Below, in pieces: positions 9,404 to 18,635 of a stretch of 64,000 nucleotides of DNA. The first letter of the stretch is position 1. The number at the start of each line of letters is the position of its first letter. The position numbers were made by a program, and so were the translations under genes. This stretch comes from Rodentibacter sp. Ppn85 (GTDB lineage: Bacteria > Pseudomonadota > Gammaproteobacteria > Enterobacterales > Pasteurellaceae): contig NZ_MLHS01000011.1 in NCBI RefSeq assembly GCF_001999335.1, positions 1-64,000 of the forward strand, written 5' to 3'. A model generated the notes under the pieces. That model saw only the letters and a program-made list of their open reading frames with translations. It had not been told where the DNA came from and searched no databases.

Positions 9404-9885
9404 TGCTCTTCTCCTTTAACTAAAAGGGTTAATGTAGAGATGAAACGAGTTAATATCAGAATTCCGAATAATATACCGGCGACAACACTAGCGAGATAAG
9501 TGATACCGGTTGGAATGCCGGAGATTGGTGCAATATTATTGATATTTAGCTGAAACTGAACCCAACTACCTTTTACGATTAAATAACAGCAGAAAAACAT
9601 TAATGCATCGGTAAAAAGAGAAAAGATTTTACGTTTTTTATTGGATAAACGTTCGGTAAGCATGGTAACGCTAACATGTTGGTTATCACTAAAGGCAAGA
9701 ATGGCGCCTAAGAATGTTAGCCATATAAATAAATAGCGGGAAACTTCTTCAGTAATGTTAATGCTACTGTTAAAACCGTAGCGTAAAATCACGTTGAGAA
9801 AGACTAAGCAAGACATTATGCTGAGTATAGCGACGACCAACATTTCAAGTAGCTTGCCGGTATAAATTGCGAGAGATTTCATCAT
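9400..9885 (-). CDS. yiaM: TRAP transporter small permease (DctQ family, YiaM-like)
   Basis: A 161-residue membrane protein with four hydrophobic segments and the DctQ signature EEVSRYLFIWLTFLGAILAFSDNQHVSVTM around residues 41-70. It pairs with YiaN to form the TRAP membrane complex. It starts 6 bp after the YhcH-family gene, with a good ribosome site upstream, and overlaps yiaN by 4 bp. Confidence 0.88.
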   Translation of the reverse strand: MMKSLAIYTGKLLEMLVVAILSIMSCLVFLNVILRYGFNSSINITEEVSRYLFIWLTFLGAILAFSDNQHVSVTMLTERLSNKKRKIFSLFTDALMFFCCYLIVKGSWVQFQLNINNIAPISGIPTGITYLASVVAGILFGILILTRFISTLTLLVKGEEQ

Positions 9886-9891
9886 TCGCTC

Positions 9892-10356
9892 CTAAAGTTC
9901 ACTAATGGCAATTTTTACGACGATTTTACGTATTTTTTCCGATTGACCATCCATAGAAGCGGGGCGATGAATATCTTCAGGAAAAAAGACAGCAAAATTG
10001 CCCGGACGCATTATCAGTTCTGTTTCATTTTGTATATCGGTATAAAATAAAATATCACGTTCCGTATCATAATCTTTTGCAATCGGGTTATTCCCTAAAT
10101 CCGGCGCAACGCCAATACGCTCTTTGCCGGAATGAAGATACTGCACATCAAGATACTGACGGTGAACTTCCGGTAAAATATCAGATTTGTCTTTTGTTTC
10201 TAAATCTAACACTTGAACATAGATTAGCTCGCCTTTAATCGGATAACGCCCTGTTTCCATGTTAGTGAAATCGGTAGAAGCCAAATAATCCAAGGCGGTT
10301 TGGATAGCCATAGGATATGCTTTCTTATTAACTTTAGATATATGCCCAAAAAACAT
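9892..10356 (-). CDS. yiaL: YhcH/YjgK/YiaL family protein
   Basis: A 154-residue DUF386 cupin-like protein. Members are linked to sugar-acid and sialic-acid catabolism and are thought to act as sugar isomerases or mutarotases with a metal held by His and Glu residues. Visible family marks are GRYPIKGELIYVQVL, the DVQYLHSGKERIGVAP motif and AVFFPEDIHRPASM near the C-terminus. It lies between yiaK and the TRAP genes exactly as yiaL does in E. coli and its H. influenzae counterparts. The precise reaction remains uncertain. Confidence 0.82.
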   Translation of the reverse strand: MFFGHISKVNKKAYPMAIQTALDYLASTDFTNMETGRYPIKGELIYVQVLDLETKDKSDILPEVHRQYLDVQYLHSGKERIGVAPDLGNNPIAKDYDTERDILFYTDIQNETELIMRPGNFAVFFPEDIHRPASMDGQSEKIRKIVVKIAISEL

Positions 10357-10444
10357 AGATACCTCGTTTATGAAACTCAGTGAAAATTGACCGCACTTTT
10401 ATGTTCGGTGATGTAATCGCAAGGGGTTATAACACCGAGTGCGG

Positions 10445-11443
10445 TTACAGAGATTTTAATTTTGCCCAAACCGTATCATCTACTGGGATACCATTCGCTT
10501 TGTTGTCAGCCAAGATGGTCGTGAATTCATGACCGGGTAAACGAACTTCGATATTTGGATCGGCGCGCTCGGCAGTTTTCACATACTCTATAATGCGTTG
10601 AAGTTTGGCATCTTTAGTCTCTCCATCAATTAAACGATCAACTTCAATGGCTATAAATACTTGAGAAACGCAGTATTCATCATCTTTGTCTTCTGTCACT
10701 GCTGCGGTAGATTCACCATTAGAAAGTAATGTTGCAATCATATCCAATACGATAGATAAACCTGATCCTTTCCAAAACCCCATCGGTAGTAGGCGGCGGT
10801 TTTTTTCTACCGTTGCCGGATCACGGGTTAAATTACCGTCATCATCAAAGCCGGCATCCACAAAAGTTTGACGACCCGCCAGGCGATGAACTTCAAGCAT
10901 ACCGTATGAGTACATGGAACAAGACATATCTACCATCGTGATAGGGCTTGTCGGAATCGCAATAATTAGTGGATTAGTACCGATGCGGCACTCTTTCGCC
11001 CCCCAAGGCGGCATCACGGCTAAAGCATTTGTCCAACAAATACCAATGTAACCTTTTTCTGCCGCTTGCCATCCGTAACTACCGCCACGCATCCAGTGAT
11101 TCGCATTACGCAAGGCTACCACGCCGATACCATGCTGTTGGGCTATTTCCATTGCACGATCCATCATTTTTTTGGCGGCTAGATTACCAATTGCTTGGTG
11201 AGCATCCCATTGTTCAATAGCGCCTAAAGAAAGTGCTTTGGTTGGCTCGGCTTCAGGCACGATATCCCCGTTTTCCAGCTGCTGAATAAAACGGGGAAAA
11301 CGATTTACCCCGTGTGAATATGCACCTGCTTGAGTAGTATCGGCAAATAAACCGGCACAATCTTCGGCGATATCTTCACGCATATGACGTGAAAGCAAAA
11401 TACGTTTAAATTCAGCTTTTAATTCATTGTAAGAAACTCTCAT
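10445..11443 (-). CDS. yiaK: 2,3-diketo-L-gulonate reductase
   Basis: A 332-residue member of the type-2 malate/L-lactate dehydrogenase family, which reduces 2,3-diketo-L-gulonate to 3-keto-L-gulonate with NADH. Family marks are [19 protein letters not shown] (residues 30-48), the [28 protein letters not shown] segment, the nucleotide-binding region [11 protein letters not shown], and [13 protein letters not shown]. It is the first gene of the yiaKLMNO operon. The 88 bp to yiaL contain two related USS-containing half-sites (ACCGCACTT near 10390 and AGTGCGGT near 10438) that could form an intra-operon hairpin. Confidence 0.9.
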   Translation of the reverse strand: MRVSYNELKAEFKRILLSRHMREDIAEDCAGLFADTTQAGAYSHGVNRFPRFIQQLENGDIVPEAEPTKALSLGAIEQWDAHQAIGNLAAKKMMDRAMEIAQQHGIGVVALRNANHWMRGGSYGWQAAEKGYIGICWTNALAVMPPWGAKECRIGTNPLIIAIPTSPITMVDMSCSMYSYGMLEVHRLAGRQTFVDAGFDDDGNLTRDPATVEKNRRLLPMGFWKGSGLSIVLDMIATLLSNGESTAAVTEDKDDEYCVSQVFIAIEVDRLIDGETKDAKLQRIIEYVKTAERADPNIEVRLPGHEFTTILADNKANGIPVDDTVWAKLKSL

Positions 11444-11570
11444 GGATACCTCTTTATTTCACATAGTGGACTTGCGTTTCATAATTTAAGATTTTAACGC
11501 TATGATGTCAATAAATGCATGAAATAATAATTATATTAAAATCAATTGGTTATATATTGATTTCGGAATT

Positions 11571-11586
11571 TGTGATCTTGATCACA
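11571..11586. promoter_or_regulatory. CRP-binding site in the yiaK/yiaJ divergent promoter
   Basis: TGTGATCTTGATCACA is a full match to the CRP consensus TGTGA-N6-TCACA. It is centred about 135 bp from the yiaK start and 95 bp from the yiaJ start, in a 230-bp AT-rich divergent region. This predicts catabolite control of the diketogulonate operon, its regulator, or both. Confidence 0.8.
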
Positions 11587-11673
11587 ATGTATGCAAATAG
11601 AATTTCAATATGTAAAATGATATTATTGGAATGCTAGCATTAATAAAAAAATTTACTCGGAAGGATATGTGAT

Positions 11674-12474
11674 ATGGCAAGCGAAAAGCCAAGTGGAAAT
11701 CAGAGTTTAATTCGTGGATTGCGCGTTCTTGAGATCTTAAGCAATTTCCCCAACGGCTGTCCTTTGGCGAAGTTGGCCGAAATAGCAGAACTAAACAAAA
11801 GTACAGTACACCGTTTACTACAAGGATTACAAAGCGAGGAATATGTACAAACGGCTAACTCGAATGGTAGTTATCGTTTGACTACTAAATGTTTAAACCT
11901 TGGTCATAAGGTGCTTTCTTCATTAAATATCATACATATTGCAGCGCCACATTTGGAAAAATTGAATTTAACTCTCGGAGAAACAGTGAATTTTTCAAAA
12001 CGAGAGGGGGAGCGGGCAATTATGATTTATAAGTTAGAACCAACGATGGGTATGATTAGAACGAGAGCATATATCGGGCAACATCTCCAATTATACTGTT
12101 CTGCGATGGGAAAAATTTATCTTGCCTATGACAAAAAGAATAATTATCTAGACGAATACTGGTCATCTCACCAAGATGTTATTCGCAAACTTACTCATAA
12201 TACGGTAACGGAATTGGAGGAAATGCGTAAAGAATTAGCGGACATTCGTCGAAAGCAGTATGCAATGGATAAAGAAGAAAATGAGTTGGGCGTAGTATGT
12301 CTTGCCTGTCCGATATTTGATTTCAACGGCAATGTAGATTATTCAGTGTCTGTTTCGATGTCGGTTTATAAACTACAAGAATTAGGTATCCGATTTTTTC
12401 TTGGAGAAGTTGCACAAACTGCCCGAGATATTTCCTCTGAATTGGGTTATTGCCCCCCTGAATATTCCCATTAG
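11674..12474 (+). CDS. yiaJ: IclR family transcriptional regulator (YiaJ-like)
   Basis: A 266-residue IclR-type regulator. Residues 10-75 form the winged helix-turn-helix (SLIRGLRVLEIL...AEIAELNKSTVHRLLQGL). The rest is the effector-binding GAF-like domain with MIRTRAYIGQHLQLYCSAMGK and the closing YSVSVSMSV. It is transcribed divergently from yiaK, the arrangement of the E. coli yiaJ repressor of yiaKLMNOPQRS. AAGGA lies 8 bases before the ATG. It likely represses the neighbouring operon until a pathway intermediate binds. Confidence 0.87.
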   Translation: MASEKPSGNQSLIRGLRVLEILSNFPNGCPLAKLAEIAELNKSTVHRLLQGLQSEEYVQTANSNGSYRLTTKCLNLGHKVLSSLNIIHIAAPHLEKLNLTLGETVNFSKREGERAIMIYKLEPTMGMIRTRAYIGQHLQLYCSAMGKIYLAYDKKNNYLDEYWSSHQDVIRKLTHNTVTELEEMRKELADIRRKQYAMDKEENELGVVCLACPIFDFNGNVDYSVSVSMSVYKLQELGIRFFLGEVAQTARDISSELGYCPPEYSH

Positions 12475-12515
12475 ATAAATGGTATGATCTGAATTTTTTT
12501 GTAAGTTAAAGAATA

Positions 12516-12533
12516 GGCAAGTTTATACTTGCC
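12516..12533. terminator. Hairpin between yiaJ and ycaO (convergent genes)
   Basis: GGCAAGT-TTAT-ACTTGCC is a perfect 7-bp stem with a 4-base loop in the 71-bp gap between the convergent yiaJ and ycaO genes. The T-runs on either side are weak, so it is only a possible bidirectional terminator. Confidence 0.4.
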
Positions 12534-12545
12534 CGAGGTTTATCT

Positions 12546-14303
12546 TCAATTTTCACGTTTTGCTTTTTGTAGTTTCGCATAGGCGTTTAGCAAGGCTTGA
12601 TGTTCTCTGAAATTTTTCAACATCTCATCACTTGCCGGTAAATTATAGAAAGGATTGCCTTTTTCTGCCGTGGCTGCCCAAGCGTATTTCACGGTGTCTT
12701 TGCCGTACATTTTTTCAAGTGCGGTGCGATACTGCATAGGAGTACGGTTTTCATCTAAGTGGAGTTCAATAATGCTAATTAATGCTCGATAATAATTGGC
12801 ACGCTCCGGTGTGAAAACAGAAGTATTCATATTTAACGTCCAATTTGCCCAGTCCAATGCTTGTTCTAACTCGCCTAAAGCCAAATGCAGCATTGATTTT
12901 AATTCACCGATTCGTAACGTTGTCCATCCGCTAGTTTTAGGGGCAACAATACCGATAAATTCACGTACGCGGGTAGCATCATCGATATTTTGCGTATCCA
13001 ATTCTTCTAATAATTCTTGGTAAGTCGCAGAATCATGATGCCAGTTCGGTAAATCAAGTAAAATCTCACGCCAATCCATTCCCATATTATTATTGGCGTA
13101 GATTAAATCATCTACCGGATAAATATCCGACATACCCGGTACGATAATGCGGCAGGCATACACACCCAAATGGCTATAATCCATAATATAGACTTCTTTG
13201 TTTTCCGAACGGAAAATCGCCATTAAATTGTTATATTCCTCTTGTGTTGTACCGGAGAAATCCCAATCGACAAACACATAGTCAGGCGTTTGCTTGAATA
13301 GATCCCATGAGATCAAACCGCTAGAATCAATAAAATGGGTTTCTAAATTAGCATGTTCGGCAACATCTTGATTATTGAAAGAAGGTGGGGCGAATACATC
13401 CAAATCTTTCAAACTACGACCTTGTAGAAGTTCCGTAACCGTACGTTCTAAGGCTACTTGGAAATTAGGGTGTGCGCCAAAAGAAGCAAAGCATGTGCCG
13501 TTATTCGGGTTCAATAACACTACGCAAATGACCGGATATTTTCCGCCTAAGGACGCATCAAAGGCATAAATCGGGAAACCTTCCTCTTCTAATTTGGCGA
13601 TAGAGGCTTGGATAGAAGGATAGCGATCCATCACCTGTTTTGGAATTTCCGGTAAGCTAATGGCTTCCGCAATAATTTTATTTTTGACATAGCGTTCAAA
13701 AACTTCTGACAAGCCTTGCACGCGAGCTTCAAATCTTGTGTTACCCGCCGACATTCCGTTTGACACATAAAGATTGGCGATAATGCTTTGCGGAATATAG
13801 ACGGTTTGTTCATCGGATTGGCGAACATAAGGCATCGCTACAATGCCACGATCATAATTGCCCGATTGCAAATCCACGAGCAACTCTGGTGTGAGTTCGC
13901 CGTCCGGATCAAAATAGTTGAGTAAATTGTCGTCTAAAATTCCTGTCGGTAATGTGGTTTCATCTTCAATCGGGAACCATTTTTCACTGGGATAATGAAC
14001 GAAATCACCGTTTGCAATTTCTTGTCCTAAATAGAAATCCGCAAAGAAATAGTTGGTGGAAAGACGCTCGAAATATTCACCTAATGCGGAGGCAAGCGCT
14101 GCTTTTTTGCTTGCCCCTTTGCCATTCGAGAAACATTGTGGACAATCTTTATCACGAATATGTACCGACCACACATTCGGTACGGGATTTAACCAAGAGG
14201 CCGCTTCAATATTAAAACCCAGATCGGTTAATTTTTGTTGGAATTTGCCAATACTGTCTTCAAGTGCCGCATCTTTGCCGGGGATAAAGGTTTGTTCGCT
14301 CAT
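12546..14303 (-). CDS. ycaO: Ribosomal protein S12 methylthiotransferase accessory factor YcaO
   Basis: A 585-residue YcaO-domain protein almost the size of E. coli YcaO (586). Its beginning QTFIPGKDAALEDSIGKFQQKL is nearly the same, and it also has NGKGASKKAALASALGEYFERLSTNYFFADF and EARVQGLSEVFERYVKN. E. coli YcaO is genetically linked to RimO-dependent beta-methylthiolation of S12 Asp88. The frame is open back to 14366, but ATG 14303 has AGGAAC 6 bases upstream, and the extension would include a USS (about 14327). The C-terminal part has helical repeats. A classical azoline-forming role is less likely, since no peptide substrate genes are nearby. Confidence 0.9.
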   Translation of the reverse strand: MSEQTFIPGKDAALEDSIGKFQQKLTDLGFNIEAASWLNPVPNVWSVHIRDKDCPQCFSNGKGASKKAALASALGEYFERLSTNYFFADFYLGQEIANGDFVHYPSEKWFPIEDETTLPTGILDDNLLNYFDPDGELTPELLVDLQSGNYDRGIVAMPYVRQSDEQTVYIPQSIIANLYVSNGMSAGNTRFEARVQGLSEVFERYVKNKIIAEAISLPEIPKQVMDRYPSIQASIAKLEEEGFPIYAFDASLGGKYPVICVVLLNPNNGTCFASFGAHPNFQVALERTVTELLQGRSLKDLDVFAPPSFNNQDVAEHANLETHFIDSSGLISWDLFKQTPDYVFVDWDFSGTTQEEYNNLMAIFRSENKEVYIMDYSHLGVYACRIIVPGMSDIYPVDDLIYANNNMGMDWREILLDLPNWHHDSATYQELLEELDTQNIDDATRVREFIGIVAPKTSGWTTLRIGELKSMLHLALGELEQALDWANWTLNMNTSVFTPERANYYRALISIIELHLDENRTPMQYRTALEKMYGKDTVKYAWAATAEKGNPFYNLPASDEMLKNFREHQALLNAYAKLQKAKREN

Positions 14304-14396
14304 TTTTGTTCCTAAAATCAAGATAAAAGTGCGGTGAATAATAGGGGAGTTTTGCAAAGGGAGCAAGAATTGATTTTCACTTTTTAGGAGAATGTT

Positions 14397-15125
14397 CTAC
14401 TTACTATCGGGCGATATATGGCAAGATACTATTTCTTCTTGAAAGGCTTCGGTCGGTTGTAAAAATGCAGGGATTTTTGACCGCACTTTCTCCGTATTCA
14501 GCGTTAATGGGTAAGTTCGTTTTTGTGCCACAATCAGGGTTAAAGGCGAAAACAGCGTGGTACTGTTATGATTGATGGTAAGATTTTTACATTCCATAAT
14601 TTCAAAATGCAGTAATTCTAACCAGTCAATAATACGCCAAGCGGGATATTGACGGAAAGGAGCATCCCCCAGTTTTTGTTTGAAAATTAGCGGACTGAGG
14701 GGATTAAATAAGGAGAGAAATAACCAACCGTCATCAGCCAGAACGCGATGGACCTCCCGTAAAATTTGATGAGGATCTTGGGAAAAGTTGAGCGTATTGG
14801 CGAGAAAACAAGCATTGATTTCTTGCCGAATCAGCGGCAATTGAGTTGGGCTTGCTTGAAGTAAGCTCTTATTGGGGGTTAAAAGTGCGGTTAAATTTTG
14901 AGAAATTTTTTCACTGATAAGAATTTGGTGGTGTGCCGGTAGTTCAGTCGGTATTTCGGCACTTAATGCGCCGATTTTTACGATTTGACAGCCTAAAATT
15001 TTTAATAACCAAGGGGCAAATGCGTTCTGTAATGCGCTACAATAGGCCTTACCTTGTGGCAATTGTTGCCAACTTGTCGGTGATATGAAGGGGCGTTTTG
15101 CTTTTGCCTGCCAATTGATGATCAT
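14397..15125 (-). CDS. SAM-dependent methyltransferase domain protein (YafS-like)
   Basis: A 242-residue protein of the class I methyltransferase fold with INACFLANTLNFSQDPHQILREVHRVLADDGWLFLSLFNPLSP (residues about 105-148). This matches the post-motif I region of UbiE/YafS-type enzymes; the N-terminal SAM-binding GxGxG is not evident. It is divergent from gloB with 21 bp between them, the same partnership as yafS-gloB in E. coli, supporting YafS-like identity. Substrate unknown. It contains two USS copies. Confidence 0.7.
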   Translation of the reverse strand: MIINWQAKAKRPFISPTSWQQLPQGKAYCSALQNAFAPWLLKILGCQIVKIGALSAEIPTELPAHHQILISEKISQNLTALLTPNKSLLQASPTQLPLIRQEINACFLANTLNFSQDPHQILREVHRVLADDGWLFLSLFNPLSPLIFKQKLGDAPFRQYPAWRIIDWLELLHFEIMECKNLTINHNSTTLFSPLTLIVAQKRTYPLTLNTEKVRSKIPAFLQPTEAFQEEIVSCHISPDSK

Positions 15126-15146
15126 AAATAAATTTAGCGAGGAATT

Positions 15147-15848
15147 ATGTTAGTAGCTCTGCCTGTGTTGAATGACAATTATATTTGGCTTTATCAACGT
15201 GAAAACTTACCGGTTATTATTGTCGATTTATCGGAAACGAACAAGCTCTTTTCTTGGATTGAACAATACAATTTCCCGATTGAAGCGGTTTTACTGACCC
15301 ATGAGCATGATGATCATACGCAAGGCGTGGTAAAGTTTAAGCAGCGTTATCCGAACGTACCGATTTATGGTTCGCAAGAATGCCTTAAAAAAGGGGCGAC
15401 ACGGATTGTCAATGAAGGGGAAATTATTACGCCGAATTATCGTATTCAAGTTATCCCCACAGGCGGGCACACGGCACAGCATGTGAGTTTTCTTGTAGAT
15501 AATCACTTGTTTTGCGGCGATGCGTTATTTTCTGCCGGTTGCGGGCGTGTTTTTACCGGCAATTATGCACAAATGTTTGAAGGATTGTTACGCTTAAAAA
15601 CATTGCCTGATGGAACCGTAGTTTGCCCGGCTCATGAATATACGCTGAGTAATTTAGCTTTTGCGGAAACCGTCATCGCAGACAAAAGTGCGGTTAAAAA
15701 TTACCGCACTTTTGTAGAAAAACTGCACTCGGAAGGAAAACCAAGTTTGCCTACAACGTTAGGATTGGAGAAATCCATTAATCCTTTTCTGCAAGCGACG
15801 ACACTGGAAGATTTCATTATTCTACGAAAAGAAAAAGATATTTTTTAA
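15147..15848 (+). CDS. gloB: Hydroxyacylglutathione hydrolase (glyoxalase II)
   Basis: A 233-residue metallo-beta-lactamase-fold hydrolase that converts S-D-lactoylglutathione to D-lactate and glutathione in methylglyoxal detoxification. It has the binuclear metal motif THEHDDH (residues about 50-56), HTAQHVSF (His near 110), the [13 protein letters not shown] segment (Asp ligand) and [14 protein letters not shown] (His near 156). AGGA lies 5 bases before the ATG. It is divergent from the YafS-like gene. The coding region contains an inverted USS pair at 15686-15715. Confidence 0.93.
   Translation: MLVALPVLNDNYIWLYQRENLPVIIVDLSETNKLFSWIEQYNFPIEAVLLTHEHDDHTQGVVKFKQRYPNVPIYGSQECLKKGATRIVNEGEIITPNYRIQVIPTGGHTAQHVSFLVDNHLFCGDALFSAGCGRVFTGNYAQMFEGLLRLKTLPDGTVVCPAHEYTLSNLAFAETVIADKSAVKNYRTFVEKLHSEGKPSLPTTLGLEKSINPFLQATTLEDFIILRKEKDIF
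15686..15715. repeat. Inverted USS pair inside gloB
   Basis: AAAAGTGCGGT and ACCGCACTTTT face each other across 8 bases within the gloB reading frame, encoding the [10 protein letters not shown] stretch. Elsewhere in the window such pairs are intergenic terminators, so an in-frame copy is unusual. Confidence 0.85.
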
Positions 15849-15981
15849 CTCTTTTAGGTTATTCTTGGCGAGTTGTTGTTTGTTGATTTGCTCAATGTCG
15901 CACAATTCATTAAAATAGCACATTAGTTTTTTATTAAATATTTTATCGCATATCGAAAGTGCGGTAATGTCTAAACGTATT

Positions 15982-17304
15982 ATGACCCTTCTTGTTCTTG
16001 GCATTAATCATAAAACCGCCTCTGTCTCGGTGCGTGAGAAAGTTGCTTTTTCTGATGAAAAGCGGTCTCTTGCCTTACAACAAATTCAGCAACAAAATCT
16101 TGCGGAAGGGGCAGTGATTCTTTCTACCTGTAATCGCACGGAAGTGTATTTGCATCATCGCCAAATTTCACCGCAAGAGTGTGATAAATGGCGGCAAAAT
16201 GTAGAACATTGGTTTGCTGATATTCATCAGCTGCCTTTGACCGATCTTTTGCCGAGTATTTATACTCATCAAAATCAACAAGCTGCCAATCACCTTATGC
16301 GGGTAGCTTGTGGCTTGGATTCGTTAATTTTAGGCGAACCGCAAATTTTAGGGCAGGTTAAGCAGGCTTTTCAAATCACGGAAGCTTATTATCAACGGTC
16401 GAAAGTGGCACTTTCAAGTGAATTTTCCCGCTTGTTTCAAAAAACCTTTTCTACAGCCAAGCGGGTACGTACGGAAACCAATATTGGTGAAAGTGCCGTA
16501 TCGGTGGCGTATGCCGCTTGTAGTCTGGCCCGTCAAATTTTTGAATCCTTGCACGGGGTGAATATTTTATTGGTTGGGGCAGGGGAAACCATTGAATTGG
16601 TGAGCCGACATTTGTTACGCCACGGCGTGAAAAGATTGATGATTGCAAACCGTACCGTGGCAAAAGCGGAGTTACTCGTAGAAAAATTAGCAAGCAATGT
16701 TCCCATTGATGTTTTTTCTCTTGAACAATTACAAGCAGCATTAGAACAAGCGGATATTGTGATTAGCTCGACGGGTAGTCCGAATATACTCATTAGCCAA
16801 GAAATGGTGGGGCTTGCCCAGAAAAAACGGCATTATTCTCCGATGCTGTTAGTCGATATTGCGGTTCCGCGCGACATTGATGATACTGTCGCCAAGTTGG
16901 ATAGTGTTTATCATTATACGGTGGATGATTTACAGGATATTATTCAGCGTAATTTGAGCCAGCGGGAGGAGGCTTCCAGGCAGGCGGAAGGGATCATTGC
17001 TCAAGAATGCGAAGATTTTTTTGAATGGCTGAAAGTGCGCCAGTTTTCCAACCTTATTAAACATTATCGCGAAGATGCGGAACAGATGCGACAAGATCTA
17101 TTGGAAAAAGCCTTACAACATCTACAGCAAGGCGGCACTGCGGAAGCCGTATTGCAGGAATTAAGTTATAAATTAATGAATAAACTTATTCATGCGCCTA
17201 CCCAAACCATGCAATCTATGATGAAAGCGGGTAATGCTGAGGGGCTACATTTATTCTCGAATACGCTTAATCTTTCCCACCCTTTAGATGAAAAAAATAG
17301 TTAA
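15982..17304 (+). CDS. hemA: Glutamyl-tRNA reductase
   Basis: This enzyme reduces glutamyl-tRNA(Glu) with NADPH to glutamate-1-semialdehyde, the first step of tetrapyrrole synthesis. From ATG 15982 the protein is 440 residues, with the start [17 protein letters not shown] and the catalytic cysteine in [11 protein letters not shown] at residue 50, the family's usual position. An in-frame ATG at 15967 would add five residues (MSKRI) directly after a USS; the shorter start fits the family better. The NADPH-binding domain has [16 protein letters not shown]; the C-terminal dimerisation helix follows. It overlaps the next gene by 17 bp. Confidence 0.93.
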   Translation: MTLLVLGINHKTASVSVREKVAFSDEKRSLALQQIQQQNLAEGAVILSTCNRTEVYLHHRQISPQECDKWRQNVEHWFADIHQLPLTDLLPSIYTHQNQQAANHLMRVACGLDSLILGEPQILGQVKQAFQITEAYYQRSKVALSSEFSRLFQKTFSTAKRVRTETNIGESAVSVAYAACSLARQIFESLHGVNILLVGAGETIELVSRHLLRHGVKRLMIANRTVAKAELLVEKLASNVPIDVFSLEQLQAALEQADIVISSTGSPNILISQEMVGLAQKKRHYSPMLLVDIAVPRDIDDTVAKLDSVYHYTVDDLQDIIQRNLSQREEASRQAEGIIAQECEDFFEWLKVRQFSNLIKHYREDAEQMRQDLLEKALQHLQQGGTAEAVLQELSYKLMNKLIHAPTQTMQSMMKAGNAEGLHLFSNTLNLSHPLDEKNS

Positions 17305-18019
17305 ATTTTTGACCGCACTTTGTGGTTTTATTACATTGCCTACGCCGGCGGAATATCGAACTTTTACCGATGCGAATATTACCTATGGGATTTTTCACGC
17401 TAAACCGGAAGAAATGAGATTACATTGGCGGGATAGTGAAGGTCAAAACTACAATTCTCTTACCAATCTGAAACGTGTCTTACAAAAAGATTATCAAATA
17501 AAAATGCTCATGAATGCCGGTATTTATAGTAAACATAATGCACCGGCTGGCTTGTGGATTGAAAATGGCCAAGAATTAAACCCTCTGAATAATAAACGGG
17601 GGAAGGGGAATTTTCACATTCAGCCGAATGGCGTGTTTGCCTTAGCCGGTAAGGCCGCTTACATTCTCACGACAAAAGTTTATCAACAAAAACACTTAAA
17701 ACCGACATTTGCTATGCAATCCGGCCCAATGCTACTCATTGAGGGGAAGATAAATCGTCAATTTAGTGCCGGTTTGGAAAGTTACCATAAACGTAATGCA
17801 GTGTGTTTGGATAAGAAAAACCGATTGTTTTTTATTTTAACGACATCAGGAAAACCGAATCTTTATACTTTCAGTCAGGGATTACAAAAAATAGGCTGTT
17901 ACCATGCCTTGTACTTAGACGGGACGATTTCTAATTGGTATATCCCCGGTATCTTTAACAGTTTCCATTGGCATCATTTTGTTGGAATGATCTCCGTGAC
18001 AGAAATGGATAAAAAATAA
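17288..18019 (+). CDS. Phosphodiester glycosidase family protein (DUF2233)
   Basis: A 243-residue protein with an N-terminal hydrophobic segment that looks like a signal peptide (to about residue 21), so it is probably periplasmic. It has NAGPA/DUF2233 family features: [48 protein letters not shown], and a final [17 protein letters not shown] motif. Homologues remove sugar from phosphodiester-linked glycans, but the bacterial substrate is generally unknown. It overlaps the 3' end of hemA by 17 bp, suggesting coupled translation. A USS lies within its first codons. Confidence 0.8.
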   Translation: MKKIVKFLTALCGFITLPTPAEYRTFTDANITYGIFHAKPEEMRLHWRDSEGQNYNSLTNLKRVLQKDYQIKMLMNAGIYSKHNAPAGLWIENGQELNPLNNKRGKGNFHIQPNGVFALAGKAAYILTTKVYQQKHLKPTFAMQSGPMLLIEGKINRQFSAGLESYHKRNAVCLDKKNRLFFILTTSGKPNLYTFSQGLQKIGCYHALYLDGTISNWYIPGIFNSFHWHHFVGMISVTEMDKK

Positions 18020-18078
18020 CAAAAGCGTTTTTTTTATAATCAACTGAACCTAAAAATTAGGATTTTTACAAAAAATGA

Positions 18079-18107
18079 TTGACGAGGTAGAGGCAAATCA
18101 GCATAAT
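18079..18107 (+). promoter_or_regulatory. Sigma-70 promoter of the tRNA cluster
   Basis: TTGACG (18079-18084), a 17-bp spacer and CATAAT (18102-18107) are followed by a GC-rich discriminator, ACGCTCCGC. This is the form expected of a stringently controlled stable-RNA promoter, ending 35 bp before the first tRNA. Confidence 0.75.
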
Positions 18108-18142
18108 ACGCTCCGCAAAGCCGATATGGTTAGCAAATAAAA

Positions 18143-18219
18143 GGCTACATAGCTCAGTTGGTTAGAGCACAACACTCATAATGTTGGGGTCGCAAGTTCG
18201 AATCTCGCTGTAGCCACCA
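18143..18219 (+). tRNA. tRNA-Met (CAT), elongator
   Basis: A 77-nt cloverleaf with acceptor stem GGCTACA/TGTAGCC, anticodon loop CTCATAA, T-loop GTTCGAATC and encoded CCA. The sequence closely resembles E. coli elongator metT. It is the first of four tRNAs in one cluster. Confidence 0.95.
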
Positions 18220-18222
18220 TTT

Positions 18223-18307
18223 GCGGGACTGGCGAAATTGGTAGACGCACCAGATTTAGGTTCTGGCGCCGAGAGGTGTGTGGGTTCAAGTCCCTCGTCC
18301 CGCACCA
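18223..18307 (+). tRNA. tRNA-Leu (TAG)
   Basis: An 85-nt class II tRNA with a long variable arm (GCGCCGAGAGGTGTG). Acceptor stem GCGGGAC/GTCCCGC, anticodon loop TTTAGGT (anticodon TAG), encoded CCA. It lies 3 bp after tRNA-Met. Confidence 0.95.
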
Positions 18308-18336
18308 TTTATCGCTTTGTAAGTCAAAATAGTAGT

Positions 18337-18411
18337 TGGGGTATCGCCAAGCGGTAAGGCACCGGGTTTTGATCTCGGCATTCCTAGGTTCGAATCCTAG
18401 TACCCCAGCCA
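18337..18411 (+). tRNA. tRNA-Gln (TTG), copy 1
   Basis: A 75-nt tRNA with acceptor stem TGGGGTA/TACCCCA, anticodon loop TTTTGAT (anticodon TTG) and encoded CCA. It differs from the next copy at one position in the variable/T-arm side (ATTCC versus ATCCC). Confidence 0.95.
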
Positions 18412-18455
18412 TACTATCCTAAATTTTCTTTATTCTTAACTAAAAGAAATTCTAT

Positions 18456-18530
18456 TGGGGTATCGCCAAGCGGTAAGGCACCGGGTTTTGATCTCGGCAT
18501 CCCTAGGTTCGAATCCTAGTACCCCAGCCA
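18456..18530 (+). tRNA. tRNA-Gln (TTG), copy 2
   Basis: A second 75-nt tRNA-Gln, nearly identical to the copy 44 bp upstream, with the same acceptor stem, anticodon TTG and CCA end. It looks like a tandem duplication. Confidence 0.95.
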
Positions 18531-18596
18531 TCTCATTTTGATTGTTCCCCGTTTTGATTTAGCTTGTTTAAGAATTTTTTAGTTTTATTATATAAA

Positions 18597-18629
18597 GAAA
18601 AATGCGGCCAAATTGACCGCACTTTTTAC
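18597..18629 (-). terminator. Terminator of prfC built from a USS pair
   Basis: On the minus strand, AAAAAGTGCGGTCAA and TTGGCCGCATTTTT form a stem just after the prfC stop, ending in a U-tract. One arm is a perfect USS and the other a one-base variant. Confidence 0.75.
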
Positions 18630-18635
18630 ATTTCC

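Noticed and set aside
10380-10444. USS-containing inverted repeat between yiaK and yiaL as a terminator
   Set aside because: The arms are interrupted and no U-run follows, so it is not called a terminator; at most an intra-operon hairpin.
18176-18412. 78-codon minus-strand frame
   Set aside because: It is the complement of the tRNA-Leu and tRNA-Gln genes.
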